NCBI GenBank assembly: GCA_027081405.1
Contig: JALWKO010000049.1
Location: forward strand, 1-64,000
Source of the DNA: Campylobacteraceae bacterium
GTDB taxonomy: Bacteria > Campylobacterota > Campylobacteria > Campylobacterales > Sulfurovaceae
DNA: 64,000 nucleotides
Reading direction: 5' to 3'
Position 1 is the stretch's first letter, and every line of letters begins with the position of its first letter. The notes under the pieces were generated by a model, which saw only the letters and a program-made list of their open reading frames with translations, was not told the DNA's origin and made no database searches. Position numbers and translations under genes: made by a program. This document shows, piece after piece, positions 33,139 to 40,302 of this stretch.

Positions 33139-33219
33139 TCATTTTCCCGACCTTACAAAGGTAAAGCACCGCCGTATTGAAGCCAGGCAGGGGGGGCAGC
33201 GACCGATTACCCGGAGCAT
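33139..33219 (-). CDS. Possible 26-residue Cys-containing peptide
   Basis: A short ORF directly after recE has GAAGGAGGTATAGCG in front and a stop coupled to the next start. The product contains RCPPC and a third Cys, so a small metal-binding peptide or leader is conceivable. It is too short to judge by itself. Confidence 0.3.
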   Translation of the reverse strand: MLRVIGRCPPCLASIRRCFTFVRSGK

Positions 33220-33221
33220 CG

Positions 33222-33998
33222 CTATACCTCCTTCGCCAGCGCCCAGTCTGGGATGCCGATGGGGTGGACGACGCTGGCGACGCCGGAGCGTTTGTACTGC
33301 TGCCACTGCATCAGCAGCCGTTCATAGTTGAGCTTGCCCGCCTCGATGCTGGCTTCGTCGATCTCCCAGACCGCGACCATAAAAGGCTTTGACGTCTCGA
33401 CGGTGACGAAGATGAATTTGTCCACCTGCTTGCCCGCCATCTGGAGCGTGGAGAGATACCAGGCCGCCTGACGGTGGTAGCGATAGTCGTAGATCGACTT
33501 CCCGAAGCCGTAGGCGCTGCCGTCCTTGGTGGTCTTCAGGTCGATCACGATGCCGAGGTCCTCCCGGTAGTAGTCGGGGCGGCATTTGCGCGTGACCTCG
33601 AAAAGATCGTCCTCGACGAAGAAGCTCTCCTCCGCCTGGCCGTTCTCGAAGAGGTTCCCGGCGATGGCTTTTACGTTGTCGGCCATTCGCTGCGCCTGAT
33701 CCCATACATCCTTGGGGATTACGGTGCGATCTCCGACGCTTGAGAGCCATTTTTTCTTGGCCTCTTTGTAAGCGTTTGTGCGCTTGTCCAGGTCACACCC
33801 CTCGAAATCCTCCGGGGCGAACTCTTTGAGTACGTCGTCGGGCTCCAGGACCATCTTGTGGACGAGAGAGCCCAGATCGAACTGGGAGCCTTCCAGCTTG
33901 AAGAGGTCCTTGTGCTCCAGATGTAGCGGGGAGAGTTCCAGCAGCCGGAAATCGGAAGAAGAGATTCCGGGGGCTGCGTGGTATTCAGCGTTTGTCAT
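33222..33998 (-). CDS. recE: RecE-like exonuclease (PD-(D/E)xK, exonuclease VIII type)
   Basis: The 258-residue protein shows the core of the RecE/lambda-exonuclease superfamily. His47 lies in LGSLVHKMVLEP, Asp142 in CRPDYY, the DLKTT motif at 153-157 and Gln177 in HRQAAWY. Such enzymes chew one strand of double-stranded DNA to give the substrate for RecT. The ATG at 33998 follows GGAGGCACAC and matches the family's short N-terminal pattern (NAEYHAAPGISSSDF); the upstream ATG at 34058 is rejected. It is the first gene of the leftward recombination operon. Confidence 0.85.
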   Translation of the reverse strand: MTNAEYHAAPGISSSDFRLLELSPLHLEHKDLFKLEGSQFDLGSLVHKMVLEPDDVLKEFAPEDFEGCDLDKRTNAYKEAKKKWLSSVGDRTVIPKDVWDQAQRMADNVKAIAGNLFENGQAEESFFVEDDLFEVTRKCRPDYYREDLGIVIDLKTTKDGSAYGFGKSIYDYRYHRQAAWYLSTLQMAGKQVDKFIFVTVETSKPFMVAVWEIDEASIEAGKLNYERLLMQWQQYKRSGVASVVHPIGIPDWALAKEV

Positions 33999-34023
33999 GT
34001 GTGCCTCCTGTGGATAAATACGT

Positions 34024-34037
34024 CTTGTTAGTTCATA
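34024..34037. promoter_or_regulatory. Operator-like site before the recombination operon
   Basis: CTTGTTAGTTCATA (its complement reads TATGAACTAACAAG) lies 26 bases before the recE start and resembles the ACTAACA sites between cI and cro. It may place the recombination operon under CI control. The AT-rich stretch 34040-34110 upstream could hold the promoter. Confidence 0.4.
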
Positions 34038-34163
34038 GACAAACGTATTGTTACACATAAATACTTAAATAAATATTAAAAAGTTGCTTGTATAGCTACA
34101 TATAGAATGAAGTTCTTGTTAATGGGGTGATTGTTTTATGTAGATGGCCGTAAGTCTAGGGAC

Positions 34164-34766
34164 TTACAGCATTTTGTAGGCAGTGATGCAGCGGCGGGCT
34201 ATCAGATCACCGACATTTTCCTTGGGGATATGTATGGGAGTACAGCCGGGGCAATCCATATTCAAGGGCATCAGCGTTATGGAGCCGTCTTGATTGTATA
34301 TGATCTTCTTGATTCCGCTTTCACCATTGTATGTATAGTGAACGATTGTCCCGTTTGACGGCGGCTTCTTCGCACTGCACAGGACAGTCTCTCCGTCAGA
34401 GATTGTCGGGTGCATACTGTCTCCAAACGCCGTAACGGCATAGACGCCTTCCGGGTCAATCCCCGGTGGGATGGGGACGTATTCATTGACCAGATTGAAC
34501 GATTCTGTTGGGACCCCACACGATGCGAGCCCGATCAGCGGGGCATACCGGAGGAGCGGCTTATCTTGGGTATCATCGAGCAGATAGTCAACCGTTACGC
34601 CAAAAAAGTCAGCGATGGGTTTCAACTTGTGCTTTGGCGGCTCCTGTTTTCCGCTGAGCCACTTACTGATAGTCGGCCTGGCGTCACCTGTGATTTCCGC
34701 GAGCCTGGCCTGTGCGCCTCTGCCTCTCTCATCGACCAGGTAGCGTAATTTTTCGTGTAGTTTCAT
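34164..34766 (-). CDS. CI-like repressor with S24 peptidase domain (phage B)
   Basis: The 200-residue protein has an N-terminal helix-turn-helix (residues 5-62, including ARPTISKWLSGKQEPPKHKL) and a LexA/CI-type self-cleaving domain. The likely cleavage bond is Cys83-Gly84 (GLASCGVP), the nucleophile Ser117 (FGDSMHPTI) and the general base Lys153 or Lys154 (GIKKI). It should keep the prophage silent and be inactivated during the SOS response. It diverges from the Cro-like gene. The gap contains ACTAACA-type sites on which it may act. A GTAAGTC/GACTTAC dyad directly follows the gene. Confidence 0.92.
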   Translation of the reverse strand: MKLHEKLRYLVDERGRGAQARLAEITGDARPTISKWLSGKQEPPKHKLKPIADFFGVTVDYLLDDTQDKPLLRYAPLIGLASCGVPTESFNLVNEYVPIPPGIDPEGVYAVTAFGDSMHPTISDGETVLCSAKKPPSNGTIVHYTYNGESGIKKIIYNQDGSITLMPLNMDCPGCTPIHIPKENVGDLIARRCITAYKML

Positions 34767-34929
34767 TGTGCACCTCCTTCCGTGAATATACCCAGCAATC
34801 CCATAAATGTTTATTAAATGACTAACAAATATTCTATAGTTGTTTCTGTGGCTAATTGAATAAGATTTATTTTATATTAAGCGACCGCGAGGTAGTATGT
34901 TAGTCGTGTAACAAACATAAGGAGAGCAA
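34767..34929. promoter_or_regulatory. cI/cro intergenic operator region
   Basis: The 163-base gap between divergent genes is AT-rich. It contains two matching sites, AAATGACTAACA (34816-34827) and the inverted TATGTTAGTC (34896-34905). A plausible leftward promoter with -10 TATAGA and -35 TTCAAT lies between them on the minus strand. Paired inverted operators in such a gap are the usual lambda-like arrangement. Confidence 0.6.
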
Positions 34930-35178
34930 ATGGAAGTTAGAAAGATCACACAGGCTGAGATATCGAGGAAAACGGGGATCTGTAGATCGACTATCAGTTC
35001 ATGGATGTCCGGGCAAAAGATTCCGAGATTGGACAGCGCGAAGTATGTGGCTGAGAAGTGTGGTGTGCCGGTAGACATCTTCACGTCTAGGGCGGTGCAG
35101 CAGCTTTATTTTGGCCGTACTTATTTGAAGAATGACGTTGTTTACAAAAAAAGAAGTAGGGGAACAAATGAGAAGTAA
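34930..35178 (+). CDS. Cro-like helix-turn-helix regulator
   Basis: The 82-residue protein is an XRE-type HTH (ITQAEISRKTGICRSTISSWMSGQKIPRLDSAKYVAEKCGV) with a basic tail (KKRSRGTNEK). It is transcribed away from the CI-like gene and starts the rightward early operon, so a Cro-like switch function is likely. The ATG follows ATAAGGAGAGCAA. Confidence 0.85.
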   Translation: MEVRKITQAEISRKTGICRSTISSWMSGQKIPRLDSAKYVAEKCGVPVDIFTSRAVQQLYFGRTYLKNDVVYKKRSRGTNEK

Positions 35179-35236
35179 CAACGCGCCCGACCGAGGCATG
35201 ACCGGACGCATCCACAGGTGGCTTATCACTCCATCA

Positions 35237-35251
35237 GGAGGCACAACGATA
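35237..35251 (+). other. Canonical leader with ATA in place of ATG
   Basis: GGAGGCACAACG, found before true starts elsewhere in phage B, is here followed by ATA. The reading frame after it is not convincing. It may be a decayed gene start between cro and the next gene, or use a rare start. A 12-codon ORF (ATG at 35266) ends by overlapping the next gene's ATG. Confidence 0.35.
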
Positions 35252-35300
35252 AGCACGGAGCGATTATGCCACAGAGAAAAATCAAAGTCAAGGAGGAGTT

Positions 35301-35501
35301 ATGAAGCAACCAACGGAGGCCGAGGCGCTCATCGAAAAGATTGGATTGGCGCTGTCGTCATCGCACGGCACGATAGCCACAGACCTACCGGAAACCAAGG
35401 AGGCTACCACGCTCATAGAGCAGGGCAAAGCATGGCGGATCGACCACACACAGGAGATCGAAGCGCTGCGCAAATTGAAAGCGCTGCTTCAGAAGCACTG
35501 A
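35301..35501 (+). CDS. Small hypothetical protein in early operon
   Basis: The 66-residue acidic helical protein (TEAEALIEKIGLALSSSHG) follows AAGGAGGAGTT, a strong RBS. Its last bases overlap an opposed KTSC gene by 13 bases. No family is recognised. Confidence 0.6.
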   Translation: MKQPTEAEALIEKIGLALSSSHGTIATDLPETKEATTLIEQGKAWRIDHTQEIEALRKLKALLQKH

Positions 35502-35692
35502 TAGCGTTCCCTGATATGCACCTGATAAAAACGGCCTTTGGATGTGGCAGACAAAAATCGTTCAAAAAGGGAAGCAGGGACACCGCAAAAGGTGTAGGTG
35601 GCTCCAGAGGTAAATCGTATCTGCATTCTGGAACTGACGGGGTCGTATCCGATTGCAGAAATGGCCGACGAGCTAACGGGGATCATTCGCAT
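35489..35692 (-). CDS. KTSC-domain protein, opposed to the early operon
   Basis: The 67-residue protein matches the KTSC domain: IPVSSSAISAIGYDPVSSRMQIRFTSGATYTFCGVPASLFERF, ending in IRERYQC. KTSC proteins are small, widespread in phages and bacteria, and of unclear function, often near lysyl-tRNA synthetase or nucleic acid genes. It lies on the minus strand inside the rightward early operon, so its mRNA would be antisense to the operon message. Such placement may be regulatory or an insertion. Confidence 0.8.
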   Translation of the reverse strand: MRMIPVSSSAISAIGYDPVSSRMQIRFTSGATYTFCGVPASLFERFLSATSKGRFYQVHIRERYQCF

Positions 35693-35757
35693 TGTCTTTT
35701 CCAGTGTCTAGGTGTTTTTGGATTGGACCATTGTAGCACGAACAGAGGAGGGGAACT

Positions 35758-35991
35758 ATGACACAAACCGAAATGATATTGGAACACCTGATGAAAGGCC
35801 GGTCGATCACGCCGCTGGAGGCGTTGAACAGCTACAAAATCTTTCGGCTGGGAGCAAGAATCTATGACCTCCGCAGCCGGGGAATCCGCATCGAGACAGA
35901 GAACGCGAAGGGGAGCAACGGTAAACACTTCGCCCGCTACTGGATGGAGCCGGAGGAGATCGAGAGAGTGAAGAGGGAGGTGGCTGCATGA
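35758..35991 (+). CDS. HTH_39-type small DNA-binding protein
   Basis: The 77-residue protein follows the pattern of a known small phage HTH domain: MILEHLMKGRSITPLEALNSYKIFRLGARIYDLRSRGIRIETE. It is common just before phage replication genes. AGAGGAGGGGAACT precedes the ATG. It overlaps the replication initiator start by 4 bases. Confidence 0.8.
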   Translation: MTQTEMILEHLMKGRSITPLEALNSYKIFRLGARIYDLRSRGIRIETENAKGSNGKHFARYWMEPEEIERVKREVAA

Positions 35992-36728
35992 AGTATCTCG
36001 TCATACCGACCGAGTGGCTGGATAGCGATTTGACCTATCGGGAGATGATCGTATTGGCCGAGCTGGTGAACCTCTCTCAGGGTCGCAAATGCACGGCGTC
36101 AAACGAGTATCTCGCCGATACGCTCAAGATCAGCAGGAAGAATGTGAGCAACGTCATCGCGTCCCTGCAAAGCAAGGGTTACATCATATCGAAAATAGAG
36201 ACAGGAACCCGAAACAAACACCGAGAAATCATCGTCAATTACCCCAAGAATGAGTGTCCACAAAAAATGGATACAGTGTCCACAAATCGTGGACGAGTGT
36301 CCACAAAAAGTGGAGAGTCTAAAGAGAGAAACAAAGAGAGAAACAAAGAGAATAATCCCCCTATATCCCCCTTGCCGAAAAATCTGAACGACAAAAGCAA
36401 AGAAAAATCCCCGCCACCAAATCCGTCCTACCCCGAAGCCCTGCAGGAGTGGATCGACTACCGCAAGGAAATCCGCAAACCCCTCAAGCAGCGCACCATC
36501 GACAAGCTGCTCAAGGATTACGAGGCCGACCCGGAGACGTTCCGGCAGAAAGTGGAGTTCTCAATCGCAAGCGGGTATCAGGGGCTCTTCGCTCCAAAAG
36601 GTGGCGGCGGACGTGGCGGGCGAGGGGAGCCCACGATAGGCTCTCTGGATTGGGAGTTCGAGCAGATGATGAAGCAGCGGAAGCAAGAGGAGGAATCTAT
36701 CGTCGATACGGAGGTGTTCGATGGCTGA
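35988..36728 (+). CDS. Replication initiator-like protein carrying an origin in its gene
   Basis: The 246-residue protein has a winged-helix N-terminal domain (residues 1-85, including TASNEYLADTLKISRKNVSNVIASLQSKGYI) that should bind DNA. A low-complexity Lys/Asn/Pro linker (about 86-145) follows, then a helical C-terminal part (EALQEWIDYRKEIRKPLKQRT) as in helicase-recruiting replication proteins. The linker is encoded by 21-22 bp iterons and a purine-rich stretch, as lambda O carries its origin inside its gene. The gene overlaps both neighbours (4 and 8 bases). It should open the phage origin; the helicase loader may be the next gene. Confidence 0.75.
   Translation: MKYLVIPTEWLDSDLTYREMIVLAELVNLSQGRKCTASNEYLADTLKISRKNVSNVIASLQSKGYIISKIETGTRNKHREIIVNYPKNECPQKMDTVSTNRGRVSTKSGESKERNKERNKENNPPISPLPKNLNDKSKEKSPPPNPSYPEALQEWIDYRKEIRKPLKQRTIDKLLKDYEADPETFRQKVEFSIASGYQGLFAPKGGGGRGGRGEPTIGSLDWEFEQMMKQRKQEEESIVDTEVFDG
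36253..36371 (+). other. Probable phage replication origin: three iterons, purine repeats and C tracts
   Basis: Three iterons start at 36253, 36275 and 36296 (spacing 22 and 21 bases), each reading AGTGTCCACAAA and then a matching TGGA, so each has an inner dyad. Three 12-base purine repeats (AAAGAGAGAAAC) follow at about 36321-36356, a likely easily-melted segment. CCCCCTATATCCCCC ends the set (36357-36371). The whole lies inside the initiator gene. Confidence 0.72.
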
Positions 36729-37254
36729 TCCGATTCTGAAGATGCGGCTGGCGAACGTGATGGGGCTTGATTCCGCAACGCCTCAGCACAACATCGCGCT
36801 GGAAGAGGCGCTGCACGGGATCGCCCATCCGGAGGAGTTCATCGAGTTCTGCCGGAGCCGCCGGGCCGGGATTGAGTTTGTCTCAAAAGTTGAGAGGCTG
36901 GACATTTTGGCGTCTCAGTTCAAGTCCGAGCATACAAGATCGAAAGTCGCCCAGAGTTTCAGTGACGCGTTGGCGGCGAAGGTGAAGCAGGCGCGAACGG
37001 TGGTCAAGAACGCACTGAGCGAGGGCGTGGCGGCCCCTTTCTCGTCGGTGAGGAAAGAGGGGGAACGCTACTTTTCCGTCAAGGAGTTGAAGGCCCTGGC
37101 AGCGGTAGGCAGTCCCTATACGATCATCGAGCTGTCGGAGCGCGGGAAGCTGGCGGATGAGATCAAAAAGGCGTTCGAGGCCGCCGAGAGGAAGGCGCTC
37201 GGGCAAAAGAGAGACGCTGCGGCTTTGGCGGCGAGATCAGTCAAAAAATTCTAA
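36721..37254 (+). CDS. Hypothetical replication-linked protein
   Basis: The 177-residue helical protein follows the initiator with an 8-base overlap, the usual place of a helicase loader. It has a mixed charged sequence (EEALHGIAHPEEFIEFCRSRRAGIEF) and no Walker motif, so it is not an AAA+ loader of the DnaC type. It could be a lambda P-like loader without ATPase, or another factor. The family is not recognised. Confidence 0.6.
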   Translation: MADPILKMRLANVMGLDSATPQHNIALEEALHGIAHPEEFIEFCRSRRAGIEFVSKVERLDILASQFKSEHTRSKVAQSFSDALAAKVKQARTVVKNALSEGVAAPFSSVRKEGERYFSVKELKALAAVGSPYTIIELSERGKLADEIKKAFEAAERKALGQKRDAAALAARSVKKF

Positions 37255-37264
37255 GGAGGACAAG

Positions 37265-37990
37265 ATGACAAACTGGCTGGGAAAAATCAAGGACAAGGGC
37301 ATTCGGCTGATCGTTGAGGCGCATTACCCCGAAGGGGTCGAAACGATCCAGCGGGCGCTTCGGCATCTGGGCAAGCAGCTGGCTATCGACGGGGAGATCG
37401 GCCCCATTACGGTCGGCGCTCTCAACAGCGTGGAGCCGGAGAGCTTCTTTGGTGCGCTCTTCGATCTTGTTCACCCGAAGGGCGAGCGTGTCGGGGGCGT
37501 GCCGGAGTGGATCAAGGCGGCTGCCGGGGAGATCGGGGTCAAAGAGATTCACGGCCCGAAAAACAATCCCCGCATCATCGAGTACATGAACGCGACGAAG
37601 TGGGGCAAGTGGGTTGTGGACGACGAAACGCCCTGGTGCGCCGGGTTCGTCGGCTGGGCGATGGTCGAGGCCGGGTACATCGACGACATCCCGGATTATT
37701 CGCTGGGGGCCAAAAGCTGGCTGGCGTTCGGGAAGTCCGCCGGGAAGCCCGTGTTCGGGGCGATTGCGGTCAAGTCCCGCAGAGGTGGCGGTCACGTCGG
37801 GTTTGTCGTCGGGCGAAATAAAAAGCGCGGGACGCTCTATATCCTCGGCGGCAATCAATCCGACGCGGTGTGCGTCAAAGAGTACCCGGAGAGGGTCTGG
37901 ATCGACTACCGCATCCCGGAGGACTACACCCCGACGCGGGAGCTTGGAATCTGGCGCGGGAAAAGCTCTCTGGCTGGTAAGGAAGCGTAA
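37265..37990 (+). CDS. Endolysin with CHAP/NlpC-like domain and N-terminal PG-binding-like part
   Basis: The 241-residue enzyme should cut peptidoglycan at lysis. Residues 20-58 (VETIQRALRHLGKQLAIDGEIGPITVGAL) look like a peptidoglycan-binding motif. The catalytic domain (about 85-215) follows the TIGR02594 pattern, with Cys125 in TPWCAGFVGWAM, His177 in GGGHVGFVVG and Asn197 in GGNQSD. The ATG at 37265 follows TAAGGAGGACAAG; earlier in-frame starts are rejected. It is unusual that the lysin lies in the early operon while holin-like genes sit at the far end of the late operon in phage A. No signal peptide is seen. Confidence 0.85.
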   Translation: MTNWLGKIKDKGIRLIVEAHYPEGVETIQRALRHLGKQLAIDGEIGPITVGALNSVEPESFFGALFDLVHPKGERVGGVPEWIKAAAGEIGVKEIHGPKNNPRIIEYMNATKWGKWVVDDETPWCAGFVGWAMVEAGYIDDIPDYSLGAKSWLAFGKSAGKPVFGAIAVKSRRGGGHVGFVVGRNKKRGTLYILGGNQSDAVCVKEYPERVWIDYRIPEDYTPTRELGIWRGKSSLAGKEA

Positions 37991-38238
37991 TGGTGAGCCT
38001 GGAGCGTGAGAGGGGGCGGCTTCTGGAGTGGCTGGCTGAGGATGGCTACATCGACGAGTTCGGCAATCACGCTCCCCTGGCAGTGAAGATGATCTCGGTC
38101 TGGGATGATCTGGTCGAAGCGGTCGGAACGTGCAGCCGTTGTGTCAAGCGCGATACATCGGATTGCCCGGCTGACGGACACCCGGCGGCTGATGGCGACA
38201 CGTTCTATTGCGCGGAGTTCGAGGGAGGCGAGCGATGA
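37990..38238 (+). CDS. Small protein with Cys cluster
   Basis: The 82-residue protein starts right at the endolysin stop (TAATG). A helical first half (LERERGRLLEWLAEDGYIDEFG) is followed by four Cys (CSRC, DC and FYC) that could hold a metal. No family is recognised. Confidence 0.6.
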   Translation: MVSLERERGRLLEWLAEDGYIDEFGNHAPLAVKMISVWDDLVEAVGTCSRCVKRDTSDCPADGHPAADGDTFYCAEFEGGER

Positions 38239-38272
38239 AAAAACTGAAAGCGCGTCTGGACGGAGCGGGAAA

Positions 38273-38494
38273 ATGATCGAACTGAAAAACTGGCTGTTTC
38301 ACTATCGCATTGACGAAGAGAAGGGGAAGGTGTGGCAGGTAGATACGACGCTGAAGGGGAAGAAGAAAACTCCGGTCGAATCCTTGATGCTGTTCAAAGG
38401 TTTCGGGAAGCTGGAGGAGGCTTACGACTATCTGGCGAAGACGACGGGGCTTCCGGCGTGGAAGCTGCGGCGGATGAGCAAAAAAACGGCGTGA
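38273..38494 (+). CDS. Small hypothetical protein
   Basis: The 73-residue protein starts MIELKNWLFHYRIDEEKGKVW. Upstream, a 13-codon ORF (38235-38276) follows the previous gene and overlaps this ATG by 4 bases. Product is basic at the end (KLRRMSKKT). Its stop overlaps a GTG start. No family is recognised. Confidence 0.55.
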   Translation: MIELKNWLFHYRIDEEKGKVWQVDTTLKGKKKTPVESLMLFKGFGKLEEAYDYLAKTTGLPAWKLRRMSKKTA

Positions 38495-38661
38495 GGCTCT
38501 ATCGGATGACGCCGGAACAATACAAGCGGGCGCGGGTATTGATCGCCAAGGCTCAGGCACGCCTACTCAAGGCAAAACGCGCCGGAAAGATGGAAGCCGC
38601 CGTCGAGCACATCGACGAGGCACTGAGGCTGCTTGGCTGCTACGGGGAGGTCGAAGCGTGA
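38491..38661 (+). CDS. Small helical hypothetical protein
   Basis: The 56-residue protein (MTPEQYKRARVLIAKAQARLLKAKRAGKM) is helical and basic. GTG at 38491 overlaps the previous stop; ATG at 38506 is an alternative. It overlaps the DUF1064 gene by 4 bases. Confidence 0.5.
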   Translation: MRLYRMTPEQYKRARVLIAKAQARLLKAKRAGKMEAAVEHIDEALRLLGCYGEVEA

Positions 38662-39026
38662 AGCGGCGCAAATACGGCAACCGCAAGGAAGAGCGGATCG
38701 TCAACGGGAAGACGTGGACGTTCGATTCACGCAAGGAAGCCAGGCGCTACGATCAGCTGATGGCGATGCTCCGCGCCGGACTGATCCGGGATCTGGTATT
38801 GCAGCCGGAGTTCGTCATAGCCTCCAGGGTATACGACAAAGCGGCGGGCCGGTATATGGGAGCGCGCAAGTACGTCGCGGATTTTCAGTACATCGAGGCC
38901 GCCACCGGTGCCACCGTCATCGAGGACGTCAAGAGTGCGGCGACGCGCAAGGACAAGACCTATCGGCTCAAGCGGCATCTGTTTTTGGAGCGGTACGGGA
39001 AGGATTATGATTTTAGGGAGGTTTGA
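38658..39026 (+). CDS. DUF1064-family phage endonuclease-like protein
   Basis: The 122-residue protein follows the DUF1064 pattern: TFDSRKEARRYDQLMAMLRAGLIRDLVLQPEF, YVADFQYIE and VIEDVKS, then a Lys-rich end (TYRLKRHLFLERYG). The family has a nuclease fold and is linked to Holliday-junction resolvase or endonuclease roles in phages. It may process branched DNA before packaging. Confidence 0.82.
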   Translation: MKRRKYGNRKEERIVNGKTWTFDSRKEARRYDQLMAMLRAGLIRDLVLQPEFVIASRVYDKAAGRYMGARKYVADFQYIEAATGATVIEDVKSAATRKDKTYRLKRHLFLERYGKDYDFREV

Positions 39027-39084
39027 TAGAATGTGGAGATATGAGAGAGTTTACGAGCGCACACAAGAGGGGGGAGGCAAAAAG

Positions 39085-39318
39085 ATGGAGATAGAGAACT
39101 TAAAAGGCTTCGAGTTCGAGTGTGAGAAGTGCGGCTGTGTGGTGCGCACCGGGCTGGATCGGGAAACGATCCTCGGCTTTTGCCCGAATTGTGAAACGGG
39201 TTTCGGCTACAACGATATAAACGATCCCATTGTCCATATTCTTAGAGCGGTCAAGGCGGCGAGAGAGGTCAGGAAAGTGAAAATCCGATTGATTTGCGAG
39301 GAGGTGGGCGATGAGTGA
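39085..39318 (+). CDS. Zinc-ribbon protein 1 of a tandem pair
   Basis: The 77-residue protein has two CxxC knuckles (ECEKCG and FCPNCE) and a helical, basic C-terminal half (ILRAVKAAREVRKVKIRLICEEVG). The ATG at 39085 follows GGGGGGAGGCAAAAAG; an upstream ATG at 39031 is possible. The next gene is its paralogue. No family is recognised; DNA or RNA binding is plausible. Confidence 0.6.
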   Translation: MEIENLKGFEFECEKCGCVVRTGLDRETILGFCPNCETGFGYNDINDPIVHILRAVKAAREVRKVKIRLICEEVGDE

Positions 39319-39562
39319 AGTCGATCTGTTGAACATAAAGAGAGCAAAGATGACGTGCAAGCGGTGCGGCACGGAAGTCGTCTTTGATATCGAGGACGAG
39401 GAGGGGCGGGGGAGATATATCCCTACCAACTGCCCGGTTTGCGGTGATAGCTACGGGATGAATCCTCACAACAACGTGATCGAGAGAGTCCGCCAGGCAG
39501 TTGCCGCCGCCGGGGACACCAAAGGGGCGAGAATTTCTATCATTTGCGAGGAGGAAGTGTGA
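39311..39562 (+). CDS. Zinc-ribbon protein 2 of a tandem pair
   Basis: The 83-residue protein again has two CxxC knuckles (TCKRCG and NCPVCG) and the same C-terminal style (VIERVRQAVAAAGDTKGARISIICEEE). It overlaps the first by 8 bases and is probably a tandem duplicate that has diverged. GAGGAGGTGGGCG lies before its ATG. Confidence 0.6.
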   Translation: MSEVDLLNIKRAKMTCKRCGTEVVFDIEDEEGRGRYIPTNCPVCGDSYGMNPHNNVIERVRQAVAAAGDTKGARISIICEEEV

Positions 39563-40224
39563 AAAAGATTGTGGTTTTGATGGCGGTATCGATGGTGGCG
39601 GCAGTTGGGAAGCCACCTTGCTTTAGTCCCGAGACTTTTTTTAAAAAGTTCCCAGAATTTGATTATAGGTTAAAGAATCCGGACAGCCCCAGCCAAAAAA
39701 AGCTGTTGCATAAGCGATTCGCTGAGTATACAGGCCCTGACTGGGGGCAAAATTGTCTGGGCGGTGTTCATCCTGGCGGTCATGTCCCGCTTGGCGTGGC
39801 TAATACGTCGGTTCATGTCGGTTGCGGTTATGGGGAAAGCGCAAAGAAATACAGGTTCAGGGTTGTTGTCCGCCAAGACAATCCTTGTTTTGTAGTAAGC
39901 ACCAAGCAGCATTATCCGGTCAAGGCAAGAAAAATAGATTCGCATACCGTTGAATTTACTTCGACTGATGATGAGTGGTGTGATATTAACCTTTTCAATT
40001 ACGGAAGAAGAGGGCTTGATTATCTATATCATCCTCCAAGGCCCAGCAGTGTGGCGAATGTGCTGGGAAAGAATCTACAATGCCTAAAACATTCAAACAT
40101 GGAAACATGGGAAATTTATGTGAAGCAGAAAGACGGCCGTTGGAAGCTGTGGAAAACGGAGCAGTTTTTCTATGATGCTACCCATCCGTTGCTTTTGAAG
40201 CTAGGTATCGACCCGACGAAATAA
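39559..40224 (+). CDS. Secreted hypothetical protein (possible lysogenic conversion gene)
   Basis: The 221-residue protein begins (GTG at 39559, after GAGGAGGAAGT) with KKIVVLMAVSMVAAVG, a signal peptide. The mature part is rich in Tyr, Pro and Cys (FRVVVRQDNPCF, CLKHSNMETWEIYV). The DNA is more AT-rich than the preceding genes. It is the last gene of the rightward early operon before a non-coding stretch. Such a placement is typical of a moron gene expressed from a prophage. No family is recognised. Confidence 0.55.
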   Translation: MKKIVVLMAVSMVAAVGKPPCFSPETFFKKFPEFDYRLKNPDSPSQKKLLHKRFAEYTGPDWGQNCLGGVHPGGHVPLGVANTSVHVGCGYGESAKKYRFRVVVRQDNPCFVVSTKQHYPVKARKIDSHTVEFTSTDDEWCDINLFNYGRRGLDYLYHPPRPSSVANVLGKNLQCLKHSNMETWEIYVKQKDGRWKLWKTEQFFYDATHPLLLKLGIDPTK

Positions 40225-40302
40225 AAGTGGCGGGCGTGCCTACTTCGTGCCCCTGGTCGGGGCGCCCGGAGGTGGTTAGTCTCCAGGCACCTGTGATGGT
40301 GA

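Noticed and set aside
35132..35761. 209-codon frame between cro and the HTH_39 gene
   Set aside because: It runs out of frame over the better supported 66-residue gene and the KTSC gene, and its sequence is not protein-like.
36721..37254. DnaC-type helicase loader after the initiator
   Set aside because: The position fits, but no Walker A or B motif is visible, so the name was not used.
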